This document shows positions 16,844 through 26,203 of a stretch of 49,681 nt of DNA, in pieces (position 1 is the stretch's first letter; each line of letters begins with the position of its first letter). The stretch spans positions 1 to 49,681 of the forward strand of contig JAFXIL010000176.1 in the NCBI GenBank assembly GCA_017563185.1, in the 5' to 3' direction. This DNA is from Kiritimatiellia bacterium (GTDB taxonomy: Bacteria; Verrucomicrobiota; Kiritimatiellia; RFP12; UBA1067). The translations under genes were made by a program, and so were the position numbers. The notes under the pieces are model-generated. The model searched no databases, was not told the DNA's origin, and saw only the letters and a list, made by a program, of their open reading frames with translations.

Positions 16844-16880
16844 TTGCGCGCGGGATGCCGCAACGGCTTCCCGCGCGCAA
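16844..16880 (+). repeat. Strong GC-rich hairpin without a U-tract
   Basis: A 12-bp perfect stem (TTGCGCGCGGGA with TCCCGCGCGCAA) is extended, after one T/T mismatch, by an inner GCCG-CAA-CGGC. It lies 22 bp after the oxidoreductase stop. No T-run follows on either strand, so it is not a canonical terminator. It may stabilise the 3' end or be a repetitive palindrome. Confidence 0.6.
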
Positions 16881-16927
16881 GGCAATGGCGTCTAAGAACC
16901 TAGACTGAAGAATGAATGGTGAATTTA

Positions 16928-17119
16928 ATGCAGAACAGAAGAGATTTCCTCAAGAGCGCGGTTCTCGCCGGAGCGGTGTGCTTTGCGCTGAACGGACTTA
17001 AGGCAGAAGCGACTGCCACAGGCCCGGCCGGCGCGCCGATGCTGGGATTCAGATGCAAGCCGATGGAGCGCATCCGCGTGGGCGTGGTGGATATCGACCT
17101 CGCCAACTTCAAGATATGA
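16928..17119 (+). pseudogene. Truncated N-terminus of a second Tat-exported Gfo/Idh/MocA protein
   Basis: The 63-residue frame begins MQNRRDFLKSAVLAGAVCFAL, a Tat signal. It continues through GAPMLGFRCKPMERIRVGVV, the usual lead-in to the first Rossmann strand of this family. It then changes to DIDLANFKI, which resembles the second strand region (CDID.AN), and stops at 17119. This looks like an internal deletion that joined strand 1 to strand 2 and removed the rest. A small functional exported peptide is less likely. Confidence 0.6.
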
Positions 17120-17134
17120 TCGGGATGGTAGTGA

Positions 17135-17156
17135 ATTCACATATAATAGTGTGAAT
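17135..17156 (+). promoter_or_regulatory. Promoter of the giant peptidase gene with an inverted repeat framing the -10
   Basis: ATTCACA (17135-17141) and TGTGAAT (17150-17156) are perfect inverted repeats. The 8-bp space between them is the -10 hexamer TATAAT (17142-17147) plus AG. A repressor binding this dyad would cover the promoter. The start codon at 17182 follows GAAAGGAAG. Confidence 0.55.
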
Positions 17157-17181
17157 AACGAATTGAGAAAGGAAGAAGTTC

Positions 17182-20100
17182 ATGACAATGGTAAAGGTAC
17201 TTCATGGAAAGCCGTATGCGGGTAATTCGTGTGTGCGGCATTATGATGTGGCGGACGCTTCAAGATGTTTGTGGCGTTTTGCTCCATTCTGCAAAAAGGG
17301 TGCCTTGGGATTCCTGATGGCCGCCGTCGCGGTGGTGTTTTCATTCACGGCGTCGGCCGGCGAGGTGTCGCCGGACCAGGCGAAGGCCGCCGCGCGGGCG
17401 TGGCTGGCGAAGTACGGCCACATGGAGGAGACGCGTCTTGGCGCGCTTGCGGAGAAGGAGCCGACCGTGTACAAGAACGCCGACGGGCGCACGCTTTTCT
17501 ACGTGATCGACCTCGAAGGGGGTGGCTACGTCGTCGCGTCCGCCAACACGAAGATATCGCCCGTGGTCATGTTCACGGACCAGGGCACGTTCGACCCGAA
17601 CCCCGAGAATCCGGCGTACGCGATGCTGACGGGCGACATGGCCGACCGTCTCGAGGCCGTGGACGAGTACGAGGCGAAGAAGGCGTCCACCGGCAAGCGC
17701 CTGGCCGCCGCAGTCCCGTCCCAGACCGAGGACGAGAAGGAATGGGCGGCCCTCGTGGCCGGCAAGCCGATCGACTACGGCGAGAAGGCGCGCGAGGCGC
17801 TTTGCGCCAAGGCCCAGGCGGGCGGTCGCCGTCTGGCCGCCGGTGAATCGACGCTTCCCTTCGCGAACGAGCCGGACGGCCTGCGCGCCCCCCAGATGAT
17901 CCGGGCGATATGGAACCAGGCCGGCAGCTGGAACGGCATCGCGATCGAGAACCACTACACGCCGGACTGGCGCGCCTGCGGCTGCGTCGCCACGGCCTAC
18001 GCGCAGGTGGCGCACTACTGGAGGTGGCCGAAGCACGTCGAGCCGATCGAGAACCACGGCCAGGAGCCTTTCTACAGAAAATGCGCGGTCGATGGCGTCG
18101 AGACGAACCTCTGGCTCAAAGGCGGCGACTACAACTACGATCTCATGCCCGGCAACAGGGGGCTCATAACGAGCGCAGAGGAATGCGAGGCGATCGGCAG
18201 GCTCATCTACGACACGGCGGTCGTGTGCGGCGAACACTGGGTCGGCGGCGGCGCCGGCTCGAGCACGCGTGCTGCGAAAGCCCCGTTCATAAAAGTGTTC
18301 GGCTATGCAAACGGCCTCGAAGGCTGGCCCGGACTTAACAACACGCCCACGGCGCCCAACGTTCCGGGATACGAGGGCTATTACGGCAATTGGGGCGAGC
18401 GCATAAAGATGACTCTCGACGCGCTGCTCGGCGGCTTCGACGGCGGCATGCCGGCCACGGTCGGCGTTGACGGACACTCAATCTGCGCCGGCGGCTACAG
18501 GTATGTCGCCGGAAAGCTCTACGTCCTCTTCAACTTCGGCTGGACCGGCTCGGCGTGGTACTCGTTCCTCAACCGCGACGAGTCGCTCAGGGGATTCAAC
18601 CGTGTGCGTTGGGTATCGCAAAACATCCACCCGACCATTCCGGGCATCGTGTTCTCCGGCCGCGTGTACGACGCCAAGGGCAACCCCGTCGTCGGCGCCA
18701 CGGTAGAACTTGACGGCGATTTCTGGAGCGGCGAAGGCAAGACCGTCATCGCCCATACGAACGCCGTCGCCAGATCCAACCAGTACGGAATGTACCACTT
18801 CCGCCTGCAGTATAAAGACCAGCAGGGCGAAACCCACCACGACGGCCGCTTCACGGTGAAGGCCAGATATGCCGGGCTCGTCGAAAGCGACGAGAGGACG
18901 GAGGAGCGCTCGAAGGACTGGATTCTGTCGGGCAGTTATGCAGGGGCGCATCCGTGGAAGGCCGACAACGTCTACGGCGTGAATCTGACGCTTTCCAAGC
19001 CCACGGGCCGCTCGGTGAAGTCGATTTCCGTGACTGGCCCGGCAGAGGTTGTTTCGGGCGAGAAGGCGCAGTTCGCCGCCACCGTCGAACTCGACGACGG
19101 AACGAAGATCGAGGGAGAGGCCATGAAATGGTCGTTCGCGGGCGACACGACGAGTTCGACCGTGGACGACTGGACGGGCGAGGTGACCGCCGGCGCGGTC
19201 TTCGGCCGCACGTCGAAGGTCCGCGCCACGCTGTCGCTTCCCGGCGACGAGAAGGTCACGTCCGGCGAGGCGGCCTTCGCGGTTACGCAGCCTGCCGGCT
19301 ACACGGAGGACGTTCCCGACTATTTCGTCGAATGGGCGCAGCCGGAAAGCGCGCTCTACGTCGATACAGGCGTGATCGGCAGGAGCGGATCCGCCATCGA
19401 TCTGAAGATGTCCGTCGCTGGCGGCGGAAACCCAACCATGGCGGGCTCGCGCGTGTGGGACGACGCAAAGGGCACGTTCGGACAGGACCAGGTCAACATC
19501 TTCGGCAGGTACTGGGGCGAGCAGATATTTCTTCCCGCCGGCTATTCCATCAACCATGGCTGGACTCTTGCCGGCTACGGCGACATCGTGCGCATCGTGC
19601 AGACGAACGACCTCGACGGCGTGGCGCGCGCGACGCTGATCCACGGGAACGGCGCCATGGAGCACGGCACCGTCGACCTGCGCGGCACCGAAGTCGTCAC
19701 CAACATCGAACATGTCGCAGGCAGCACCTATGAAAACGACGGCGAAGTCGTCGTCATCGAACCCCATGACATAATCACCGTCGTCACCAACGTGACGGAC
19801 TCCGCGGCGGTGGACACGAAGATCACGATGTATCTCTTCGCGACGCACTACAAGGATCTCGCGAAAGTCGAGCACTACAACGACCGTCCGGTGGACCACC
19901 ACTTCGGCCGGCTCTACCACTTCAAGGCGTATCACGCGGACGAAAACGGCGAGTACCAGCTCGTCGGCGACTTCAGGCCGTGCGTGAAGGACGGCGTCGT
20001 CGCGATGTACGACAGCGTGACGAAGAAGATACATTATCCGCAGGGCGGCGGCAAGCTCAAGGCAGGGCCGATCGCGTACGGCTCCTCGCTTTCGAGGGCG

Positions 20101-23100
20101 CCCGGCAGCGAATCGCTGCACGGCGCGACGGTGTGGGGCAAAATTTCGTATGGATACCAGCGCGTTGGTATGTACAGAGACTGGCGCCTCGCGTCCGACT
20201 GGCGCGACCTCGATGTCAGCGACTACGCCTACATGGGCGTTGGCGACCCGGCAAACCTCGGCGGCAACCAAACCGCGTGGCAGAACGAGAATCTGCGCTG
20301 GTCGCAGGTGCGCTTCGACGGCTGGTTCAACGTCTCCGCCGACAAGGCCGGCACATGGGAAATCCGGCAGGGTTACGACGACTACTTCGCGTTCTTCATC
20401 GACGGCGAACTCGTTCTCAACAACGGTACGTTTAATGCCGAAGCCAATGCCACGGTCGAAGTATCCGAAGGCTGGCACCGCTTCACCATCGTCGCTGGCG
20501 ACACGTACGGCGGCTACGGCGGCGGATGGGACTGGGGCGACGGCGTGAAGAGCACGCCGATGGCGATCACGGTGAACGGCGCCAAATACGCCTTCAGCAA
20601 CGAGAACTTCCCGCAGGGGACGGACGAGAACAAGGTGACGCTGACGGCGGACGCCGACTGGTCCGCGCTCGGCATGATCCAGCTCGATGGCACGACGATT
20701 GATCTGAACGGACACAACCTGACGATTGAGGACGTCGCAATCGGCAACGTGCTCGGTGCGTCCATCGTCAACACCGCCTCGACGCGCTCGACGCTTTCGT
20801 TCACGGGCGATCCGGCGAAGTTCATCGCGGAGAAGGGCGATCTCATCGTCGGGCTCGGCAGTGATATTCTCGTTTCGCGCGCGGGCGTGCCGGCCGGAAC
20901 GGCGGTCTGGACGGGCGCGGCGGGCGACGGCGACGCCTCCAACATGGCGAACTGGCAGGACCCGACAACCGGCGAGGCCGTCGAGGATCTCATCAACCGC
21001 AAGATTTCAATTTCCGGCACAGGCCTTGAAGTCCAGGCCGCGATCGGCTCGGCGGCTTGGATGCGCGTAGCCAACGGCGCGACAATCGGCGACGTCACGC
21101 TCGCGGCGGACTGCGACTGGAGCGCACTCCCCGGCGACATCGAAATCACGGGAACGGTGAACCTCAACGGACACAAGCTGACAATTCCGTGGCAGCCGAC
21201 GGTGAAGAACGGCGGCGGGTTCATCAGCGGCGGCGTCGAAGGCTCCGAGGTGGCGTTCGCCCTGCCGCACGAGGCAAGCCGCGTCTTCTCCTATTCGGAG
21301 TTCAAGAACGCAGTCTCGGGCCTCAACGTGGCGAGCGACGTCCGATACACGCTCGCCAAGCTCGATGCCGGCGAGATGGACATCAATGAAAACGGAGAAA
21401 TCCTGGTCGGCAACGGCGCGGGCGATCTCGCGGGCTACTACCAGACGGCAGGCGTCGCGCGTCTCAACGCGCAGCCGCGTTTTGGCGCAAGCGGCGGCGA
21501 CGGCGTCATCACCGTGGCGGGCGGCAGCCTGATCGGCGCCGCGCACTGGGTTCCGTTCGGCAATCGCGGCGGCACGGGCGAGCTCAACGTCACCGGCGAC
21601 GGCAATGTCGAGTTCCAGACCGCCATCATTGCGGGCAACGAAGGAACCGGCAATCGCGGCACGCTGAACGTGTCCGGTAACGGAAAACTCGTCACACGCG
21701 AATGGATTGCGGTTGCTCCCGGTCCCGCGAATACGCACGGCGTGGTCAACCTTTCCGAAAACGGATCGATCAGCGCGGGTACGGCCGTCACCGTCGGCGA
21801 GAGCAACGGCAATACGGGCAGGCTCAACATCAATGGCGGCTCCCTCTCCTGCGGCGAAATGCTCCAGCTCGGCTGGTACAACGGATCGAAAGGATACCTG
21901 AACATCACCAATGGCAACATGTATGTCAACAACAACAATAAAGCCGACGGATTCGCCATCGGTCGCGACGGCTACGGTGAGGCGTACATATCCGGCGGCG
22001 CCAACATCCAGTTCAATGGCTTGGGGAGAGTCGGCTGGGGCGGCAACACCGGCACGGGCTATCTGACGATGGATGGCGGCACGTTGACTTCGCTCAACAA
22101 AGTATTCGTCGTCGGTGACTGGGGCAGAGGCTATTTCACGCAGAACGGCGGCGACGTGAGGGTGCCCAACGCCGATTTCCAGGTCGGCCAGTGCCGACAG
22201 AACAACGGCATTCCCAGCGCGGGCGTCTATACCATGAACGGCGGCACGCTGCAGACGGGGTGGTGGACGCACATCGGCTGGTATGGCGAAGGCGTCGTCG
22301 AGCAGAACGGCGGCACGATCACGGCCACCGGCCACGACAACAACTGGATATGCTTCGGCAGCGACGGCCAGGGCAGGGGAACGTACCTCATGAAAGGCGG
22401 CGAGCTGAACGCCTACACCGGCGTCGGCGCGGCGAAGCTGGGACGCGGCGAGTTCGTCATGGACGGCGGCACGGTCTCGACGCCGGTGGTCGCCGAATTG
22501 ACGCCTTCCGACGCGGCCGGAAGCAACACGGGCGTATCAGCGGTCGGTCTCGGCGGCGGCACGCTCAAGTTGACGCACGAAGGCGCGAAGGGCGGCAACA
22601 AGGCCCTCGCCTACATCGACAAGCTCTCCTACACCGGCGGCTTCACGCTCGACACGAACGGCAGGAATGTCGAGATGACGGACAACATCGTCGTTTCCGT
22701 CTGGCCGGGTAGCTCGTTCGCCAAGGCCGGCGACGGTACGCTGACGGTGGACGAATTCCCCGCGGCCGACACCGTGAAGGTGCAGGGCGGTACGCTCGCG
22801 CTCGCGTCCAGCGGCGCCGACAGGTCGCTCGCGCGCCTGCCATACACGCTCGCCCACCGCTGGAGCTTCAACGACGGCACGCTCGCCGATTCGGTCACCG
22901 GCAGCGCCGCCGACGTGGCGACGGCCGGCACCTACGAAGTCGCCGAAGACGGCACGTTGCGTCTGCCGGGCGGAGGGGAAAACGCCGGCCATGTCGATCT
23001 CGGCACCAACAGACTCCCGTCGGACAGCGTGACGGTCGAAATGTGGGCGACGCTCGCGGAAGACAAGGTCTGGACCAAGCTCTTCTGCATCGGCAGCGGC

Positions 23101-24567
23101 ACGGGCAACATCCTCGCCTTCACGTTCCACCGCGATTCCAACGACGGAATATGGAGCCTCGACGTAAATCCCGACGGCGGCACGTGGGCCGGCATGGACT
23201 CTCTCAAGGCCGGCGTTCCGTACTACTTCGCCATGACGCTCGACTACGACGGCTCGGCGACGCACTTCAAGATATACTGCTTCAACGCCGAGACCGGCGT
23301 GATCGTCGGCACGATCCAGCGTTCTCTCTCCGGATGGAGGCTGACCGAGAAGATACCGACGAGCTATTTCGTTCTCGGCTATTCGTTCTGGAACGATCAC
23401 GACGCGGCGGTTGCGTTCGACGAAGTGCGCGTCTGGAACGGCGCGTTCACGACGGCCGACATCTGGGAGAGCGTCAAGAAGGGCGCGAACGCGAAGTTCG
23501 ACGCGGCATACGCCGACGCGATCGAGCTCGGCGCGGCGACGGGGGCGACGCTCGCCCACCGCTGGACCTTCAACGACGGCACGCTCGCTGATTCTGTTAC
23601 CGGCAGCGCGGAGGGGACGCGTAACGTCGGCGACAACGAGATCAGCGGCGGCATGTTGCATCTGCCCGGCGGCGCCAAGAACACGAAGCACGTCGATCTC
23701 GGCGCAAATCCGATCACTACGGACAGCGCCACGCTGGAGTTCTGGTTCACGCCGCGCGCGGACACGGTGTGGACGAAGCTGTTCTGCCTCGGAAGGGATA
23801 CCGGCAGCGTCGTCACCTATACTTTGTTCCGCGATTCCAACGGTGGTCCTTCCGGAGTGGATATCGCACCCGGCGGCGGCACGATCTACGGGACGGGTAC
23901 GCTTGCCGTAGATGCGAAGTATTATGCGGCGATGACGTTTGACTACGACGAGGCGACCGGCACGACTGTGGTCAAGGCGTATTGCTACAACGCCGATACC
24001 GGCGCCGCGGTCGGCGCGATCTCGCAGACGCTTCCGAACTGGAAGCTGACCGAGAAGATCGACCAGACGTATTTCTGCCTCGGCGCGTCGTTCTGGAACG
24101 ATCCCGACGCGGCAATCGACGTCGACGAAGTGCGCGTGTGGAACGGGGCGCTCTCGCCGGCCATCATCTATCGCAACCTCAAGAACGGCCCTGGCGTCGC
24201 GCTGCCGACCTGGGCGAAGGGCAATCCGGACGTCGCAGTGCTCGACCTCGGCGGAAAGACGCTAGAGCGCTCGGCGCTTTCGCTGAAGTCCGGCACGGTG
24301 CAGAACGGCACGCTCCGCATCGCCGGCACGGTCGCATTCTCCGTCGGCGACTACATCGTGAACAAGGGAGCGCTCGACCTGACGGGCTCGTCGATGCGCA
24401 TTGCGGATTCCGCGAATCTGCGTCCCGCAGTGCTGATAAAGTGCCAGGACGGCGGCGTCCTCACCGGCTTGCCACGACGCGGCAATCTGCCCAAGGGCTG
24501 GTATGTGCAGATCGTCAACGGCGATCTTGTGCTGACCAGGAGCGGTACGCACGTCATCCTGAGGTAG
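17182..24567 (+). CDS. Giant secreted C10 (streptopain-like) peptidase with PA14-like, beta-helix and LamG domains
   Basis: The product has 2461 residues. A long n-region precedes a signal helix ending at TASAG (about residue 60). A C10-type propeptide follows (about 60-170; LFYVIDLEGGGYVVASANTK), then the peptidase core with nucleophile Cys268 (CGCVATAYAQVAHYW) and His432 (DGHSICAGGY) before NFGWTGSAW. Downstream are a CarboxypepD_reg-like domain (about 489-600), Ig-like and PA14-like regions (about 967-1143) and about twelve short repeats of the form G-x-L-x-M-x-G-G-x-L (about 1463-1777), as in T5SS/PEP-CTERM-associated repeats. Two LamG-like domains (about 1889-2103 and 2124-2333) complete it. 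No PEP-CTERM, LPXTG or autotransporter barrel is visible. The likely role is cleaving or binding host or dietary glycoprotein at the surface, next to a GH101-like glycosidase. Confidence 0.8.
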   Translation: MTMVKVLHGKPYAGNSCVRHYDVADASRCLWRFAPFCKKGALGFLMAAVAVVFSFTASAGEVSPDQAKAAARAWLAKYGHMEETRLGALAEKEPTVYKNADGRTLFYVIDLEGGGYVVASANTKISPVVMFTDQGTFDPNPENPAYAMLTGDMADRLEAVDEYEAKKASTGKRLAAAVPSQTEDEKEWAALVAGKPIDYGEKAREALCAKAQAGGRRLAAGESTLPFANEPDGLRAPQMIRAIWNQAGSWNGIAIENHYTPDWRACGCVATAYAQVAHYWRWPKHVEPIENHGQEPFYRKCAVDGVETNLWLKGGDYNYDLMPGNRGLITSAEECEAIGRLIYDTAVVCGEHWVGGGAGSSTRAAKAPFIKVFGYANGLEGWPGLNNTPTAPNVPGYEGYYGNWGERIKMTLDALLGGFDGGMPATVGVDGHSICAGGYRYVAGKLYVLFNFGWTGSAWYSFLNRDESLRGFNRVRWVSQNIHPTIPGIVFSGRVYDAKGNPVVGATVELDGDFWSGEGKTVIAHTNAVARSNQYGMYHFRLQYKDQQGETHHDGRFTVKARYAGLVESDERTEERSKDWILSGSYAGAHPWKADNVYGVNLTLSKPTGRSVKSISVTGPAEVVSGEKAQFAATVELDDGTKIEGEAMKWSFAGDTTSSTVDDWTGEVTAGAVFGRTSKVRATLSLPGDEKVTSGEAAFAVTQPAGYTEDVPDYFVEWAQPESALYVDTGVIGRSGSAIDLKMSVAGGGNPTMAGSRVWDDAKGTFGQDQVNIFGRYWGEQIFLPAGYSINHGWTLAGYGDIVRIVQTNDLDGVARATLIHGNGAMEHGTVDLRGTEVVTNIEHVAGSTYENDGEVVVIEPHDIITVVTNVTDSAAVDTKITMYLFATHYKDLAKVEHYNDRPVDHHFGRLYHFKAYHADENGEYQLVGDFRPCVKDGVVAMYDSVTKKIHYPQGGGKLKAGPIAYGSSLSRAPGSESLHGATVWGKISYGYQRVGMYRDWRLASDWRDLDVSDYAYMGVGDPANLGGNQTAWQNENLRWSQVRFDGWFNVSADKAGTWEIRQGYDDYFAFFIDGELVLNNGTFNAEANATVEVSEGWHRFTIVAGDTYGGYGGGWDWGDGVKSTPMAITVNGAKYAFSNENFPQGTDENKVTLTADADWSALGMIQLDGTTIDLNGHNLTIEDVAIGNVLGASIVNTASTRSTLSFTGDPAKFIAEKGDLIVGLGSDILVSRAGVPAGTAVWTGAAGDGDASNMANWQDPTTGEAVEDLINRKISISGTGLEVQAAIGSAAWMRVANGATIGDVTLAADCDWSALPGDIEITGTVNLNGHKLTIPWQPTVKNGGGFISGGVEGSEVAFALPHEASRVFSYSEFKNAVSGLNVASDVRYTLAKLDAGEMDINENGEILVGNGAGDLAGYYQTAGVARLNAQPRFGASGGDGVITVAGGSLIGAAHWVPFGNRGGTGELNVTGDGNVEFQTAIIAGNEGTGNRGTLNVSGNGKLVTREWIAVAPGPANTHGVVNLSENGSISAGTAVTVGESNGNTGRLNINGGSLSCGEMLQLGWYNGSKGYLNITNGNMYVNNNNKADGFAIGRDGYGEAYISGGANIQFNGLGRVGWGGNTGTGYLTMDGGTLTSLNKVFVVGDWGRGYFTQNGGDVRVPNADFQVGQCRQNNGIPSAGVYTMNGGTLQTGWWTHIGWYGEGVVEQNGGTITATGHDNNWICFGSDGQGRGTYLMKGGELNAYTGVGAAKLGRGEFVMDGGTVSTPVVAELTPSDAAGSNTGVSAVGLGGGTLKLTHEGAKGGNKALAYIDKLSYTGGFTLDTNGRNVEMTDNIVVSVWPGSSFAKAGDGTLTVDEFPAADTVKVQGGTLALASSGADRSLARLPYTLAHRWSFNDGTLADSVTGSAADVATAGTYEVAEDGTLRLPGGGENAGHVDLGTNRLPSDSVTVEMWATLAEDKVWTKLFCIGSGTGNILAFTFHRDSNDGIWSLDVNPDGGTWAGMDSLKAGVPYYFAMTLDYDGSATHFKIYCFNAETGVIVGTIQRSLSGWRLTEKIPTSYFVLGYSFWNDHDAAVAFDEVRVWNGAFTTADIWESVKKGANAKFDAAYADAIELGAATGATLAHRWTFNDGTLADSVTGSAEGTRNVGDNEISGGMLHLPGGAKNTKHVDLGANPITTDSATLEFWFTPRADTVWTKLFCLGRDTGSVVTYTLFRDSNGGPSGVDIAPGGGTIYGTGTLAVDAKYYAAMTFDYDEATGTTVVKAYCYNADTGAAVGAISQTLPNWKLTEKIDQTYFCLGASFWNDPDAAIDVDEVRVWNGALSPAIIYRNLKNGPGVALPTWAKGNPDVAVLDLGGKTLERSALSLKSGTVQNGTLRIAGTVAFSVGDYIVNKGALDLTGSSMRIADSANLRPAVLIKCQDGGVLTGLPRRGNLPKGWYVQIVNGDLVLTRSGTHVILR
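22846..24180 (+). repeat. Tandem duplication of the LamG-like domain
   Basis: The two domains begin with near-identical DNA (22846 and 23548, offset 702 bp). Both encode LAHRW(S/T)FNDGTLADSVTG and share the later blocks FWND.DAA and DEVRVWNGA. The offset is an exact multiple of three, so the reading frame is kept. Confidence 0.75.
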
Positions 24568-24664
24568 CGCGGATGGAGAAGAAGCGCATCGACAAGCCGC
24601 CGTTCGTCGACCAGGCGTTTCCCGAGCCGACATTATGCAAACCACAGCTATAAGGAACAATTCA

Positions 24665-26170
24665 ATGAAGAAAATCCTCCCAGATAGAGTTGCCTTTGTC
24701 GCGATGGGCGTTCTTTTGGTGTCGTTCGTGGTGGAGGCCGCGAACGTGGACGTGTTCACGCTTGACGGGCCTGTCAAGACGAACGAGTTCCGGCAGGCGG
24801 ACTTCAAGTGGGCGGTCCATCCGCGCCACGACTACTCGAAGACGTACGTCGCGAAGCTCTTTCTCTGCCAGGCGGAGTTCGGGCCAGACCATCTTGGAAA
24901 ATACAAGATGCGCGACAACGGCAGGCAGAAGGTCTACATGGACTGCGAGAAGGCGCTCGAGGCGATCAGGGGCATGGACGAGATCACGCTCGGGCTCCCC
25001 AAGATCGTATATCTCGTGGGATGGCAGTACAACGGGCACGATTCCAAGTACCCGGCGTTCTTCGAGGGAAACAGGGCCGTCGCCCGCGCGTGCGACAGGG
25101 ATCCGCTCGACAGCGTCCGGTGGCTCATGCGCGAGGCGAAGAAGCACCATACGGCGGTGAGCGTGCACGCCAACCTGTTCGACGCGTTCGACGACAGCCC
25201 GCTGTTCGCGGAATACAAGCGCGCGGACGTTCTCGCGCGCGAGAAGGACGGCACCTACATCCTCGGCGACTGGGGGTACAAGGTGAGCTACGCGGCCGAA
25301 TGGGAGAAGGGCCTCGTGCAGAAGCGGCTCGACCGGCTGTGCGAGCTGCTGCCGATCCGCGAGGCCGGCACGATCCACATCGACGCGTTCCACAACGCCG
25401 TGCCGTTCCCGGTCGTCAATTCCGGGGGGAGGCATAGCATCAGATTCCGCTCGCCCATCAGCCCGTGGCACGGCCACACGCGCGAGCAGGATGTCGCCGC
25501 GAAGCGGAACATCGTGAAGTATCTCGACTCGAAGGGCGTGGACGTGACCACGGAGGGCGTGAGCGGCATGGACGTGGGCGACGGGCGCGAGGGGTACTTC
25601 CCGATGTACTGGCACTACAACAACCGCACGTACGCTTTATCCCTGAAGCCGTCGCAGGCGTGCGGCGGCAACGTCTACGGCAGTCTGTGCGCCTTCGGCA
25701 GCAACGTGAACGGCGAGGCCGTGTTCCGCCGCAACCCCGATCTCGACAGGGCGCTCGACGTCTTCAAGCGCGAATTCTGTAAGATGACGCTCGTCTGCCA
25801 GTACCTCAACACATTCAAGCGCAAGGCACTGCTCGAGGGCAGGGACGGCAGCATCGGCGTGTTCGAGGGCGGCGTGCGCACGATGTGGAAGGGCGGGCGG
25901 CTGAGCGTGGCGAAGGACGGCGAGATCCTTTCCGACGGCCGCGACATGCTCGTTCCCGCGTGGTGGCTCGGCGACGGCGCGCTAGTGGCGTACTCCGAGA
26001 AGGGCTGCCGCGAACGCAGATGGAAGACGCCGGCGGGCGTGAAGCTCTCGGCCAAGGCTAAGGCATGGACGGTCACGGCGAAGGGGCGCGAGGAGTTCGG
26101 AAAGTTCAAGATCGAGGGCGACGCCGTGACAATCACGCTCTCGCCGAACGAGATGGTTCTGATTCAATGA
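24665..26170 (+). CDS. Secreted GH101/GH129-like glycoside hydrolase
   Basis: The 501-residue product starts at ATG 24665 (AAGGAA upstream) with a signal peptide ending near VVEAAN. The TIM-barrel core shows KIVYLVGWQYNGHDSKYPAF, resembling the conserved GHD..YP segment of endo-alpha-N-acetylgalactosaminidases (GH101) and their exo relatives (GH129). Asp240 (IHIDAFHN) and Glu297 (VTTEGVSG) fit the nucleophile and acid/base, although their spacing of 57 exceeds the roughly 32 usual in GH101. It is much shorter than GH101 enzymes, which carry many accessory domains. The likely substrate is an alpha-GalNAc-linked mucin-type O-glycan (inference). It lies between the giant peptidase and the corrinoid methyltransferase genes. 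Confidence 0.6.
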   Translation: MKKILPDRVAFVAMGVLLVSFVVEAANVDVFTLDGPVKTNEFRQADFKWAVHPRHDYSKTYVAKLFLCQAEFGPDHLGKYKMRDNGRQKVYMDCEKALEAIRGMDEITLGLPKIVYLVGWQYNGHDSKYPAFFEGNRAVARACDRDPLDSVRWLMREAKKHHTAVSVHANLFDAFDDSPLFAEYKRADVLAREKDGTYILGDWGYKVSYAAEWEKGLVQKRLDRLCELLPIREAGTIHIDAFHNAVPFPVVNSGGRHSIRFRSPISPWHGHTREQDVAAKRNIVKYLDSKGVDVTTEGVSGMDVGDGREGYFPMYWHYNNRTYALSLKPSQACGGNVYGSLCAFGSNVNGEAVFRRNPDLDRALDVFKREFCKMTLVCQYLNTFKRKALLEGRDGSIGVFEGGVRTMWKGGRLSVAKDGEILSDGRDMLVPAWWLGDGALVAYSEKGCRERRWKTPAGVKLSAKAKAWTVTAKGREEFGKFKIEGDAVTITLSPNEMVLIQ

Positions 26171-26203
26171 CGCACGCCCTGCGGCAAAAAGGAGAAAGAA
26201 AAA

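Noticed and set aside
24573-24653. 26-codon frame starting ATGGAGAAG between the giant peptidase and GH101-like genes
   Set aside because: No Shine-Dalgarno, no recognisable family and only weak coding character; most likely spacer sequence.
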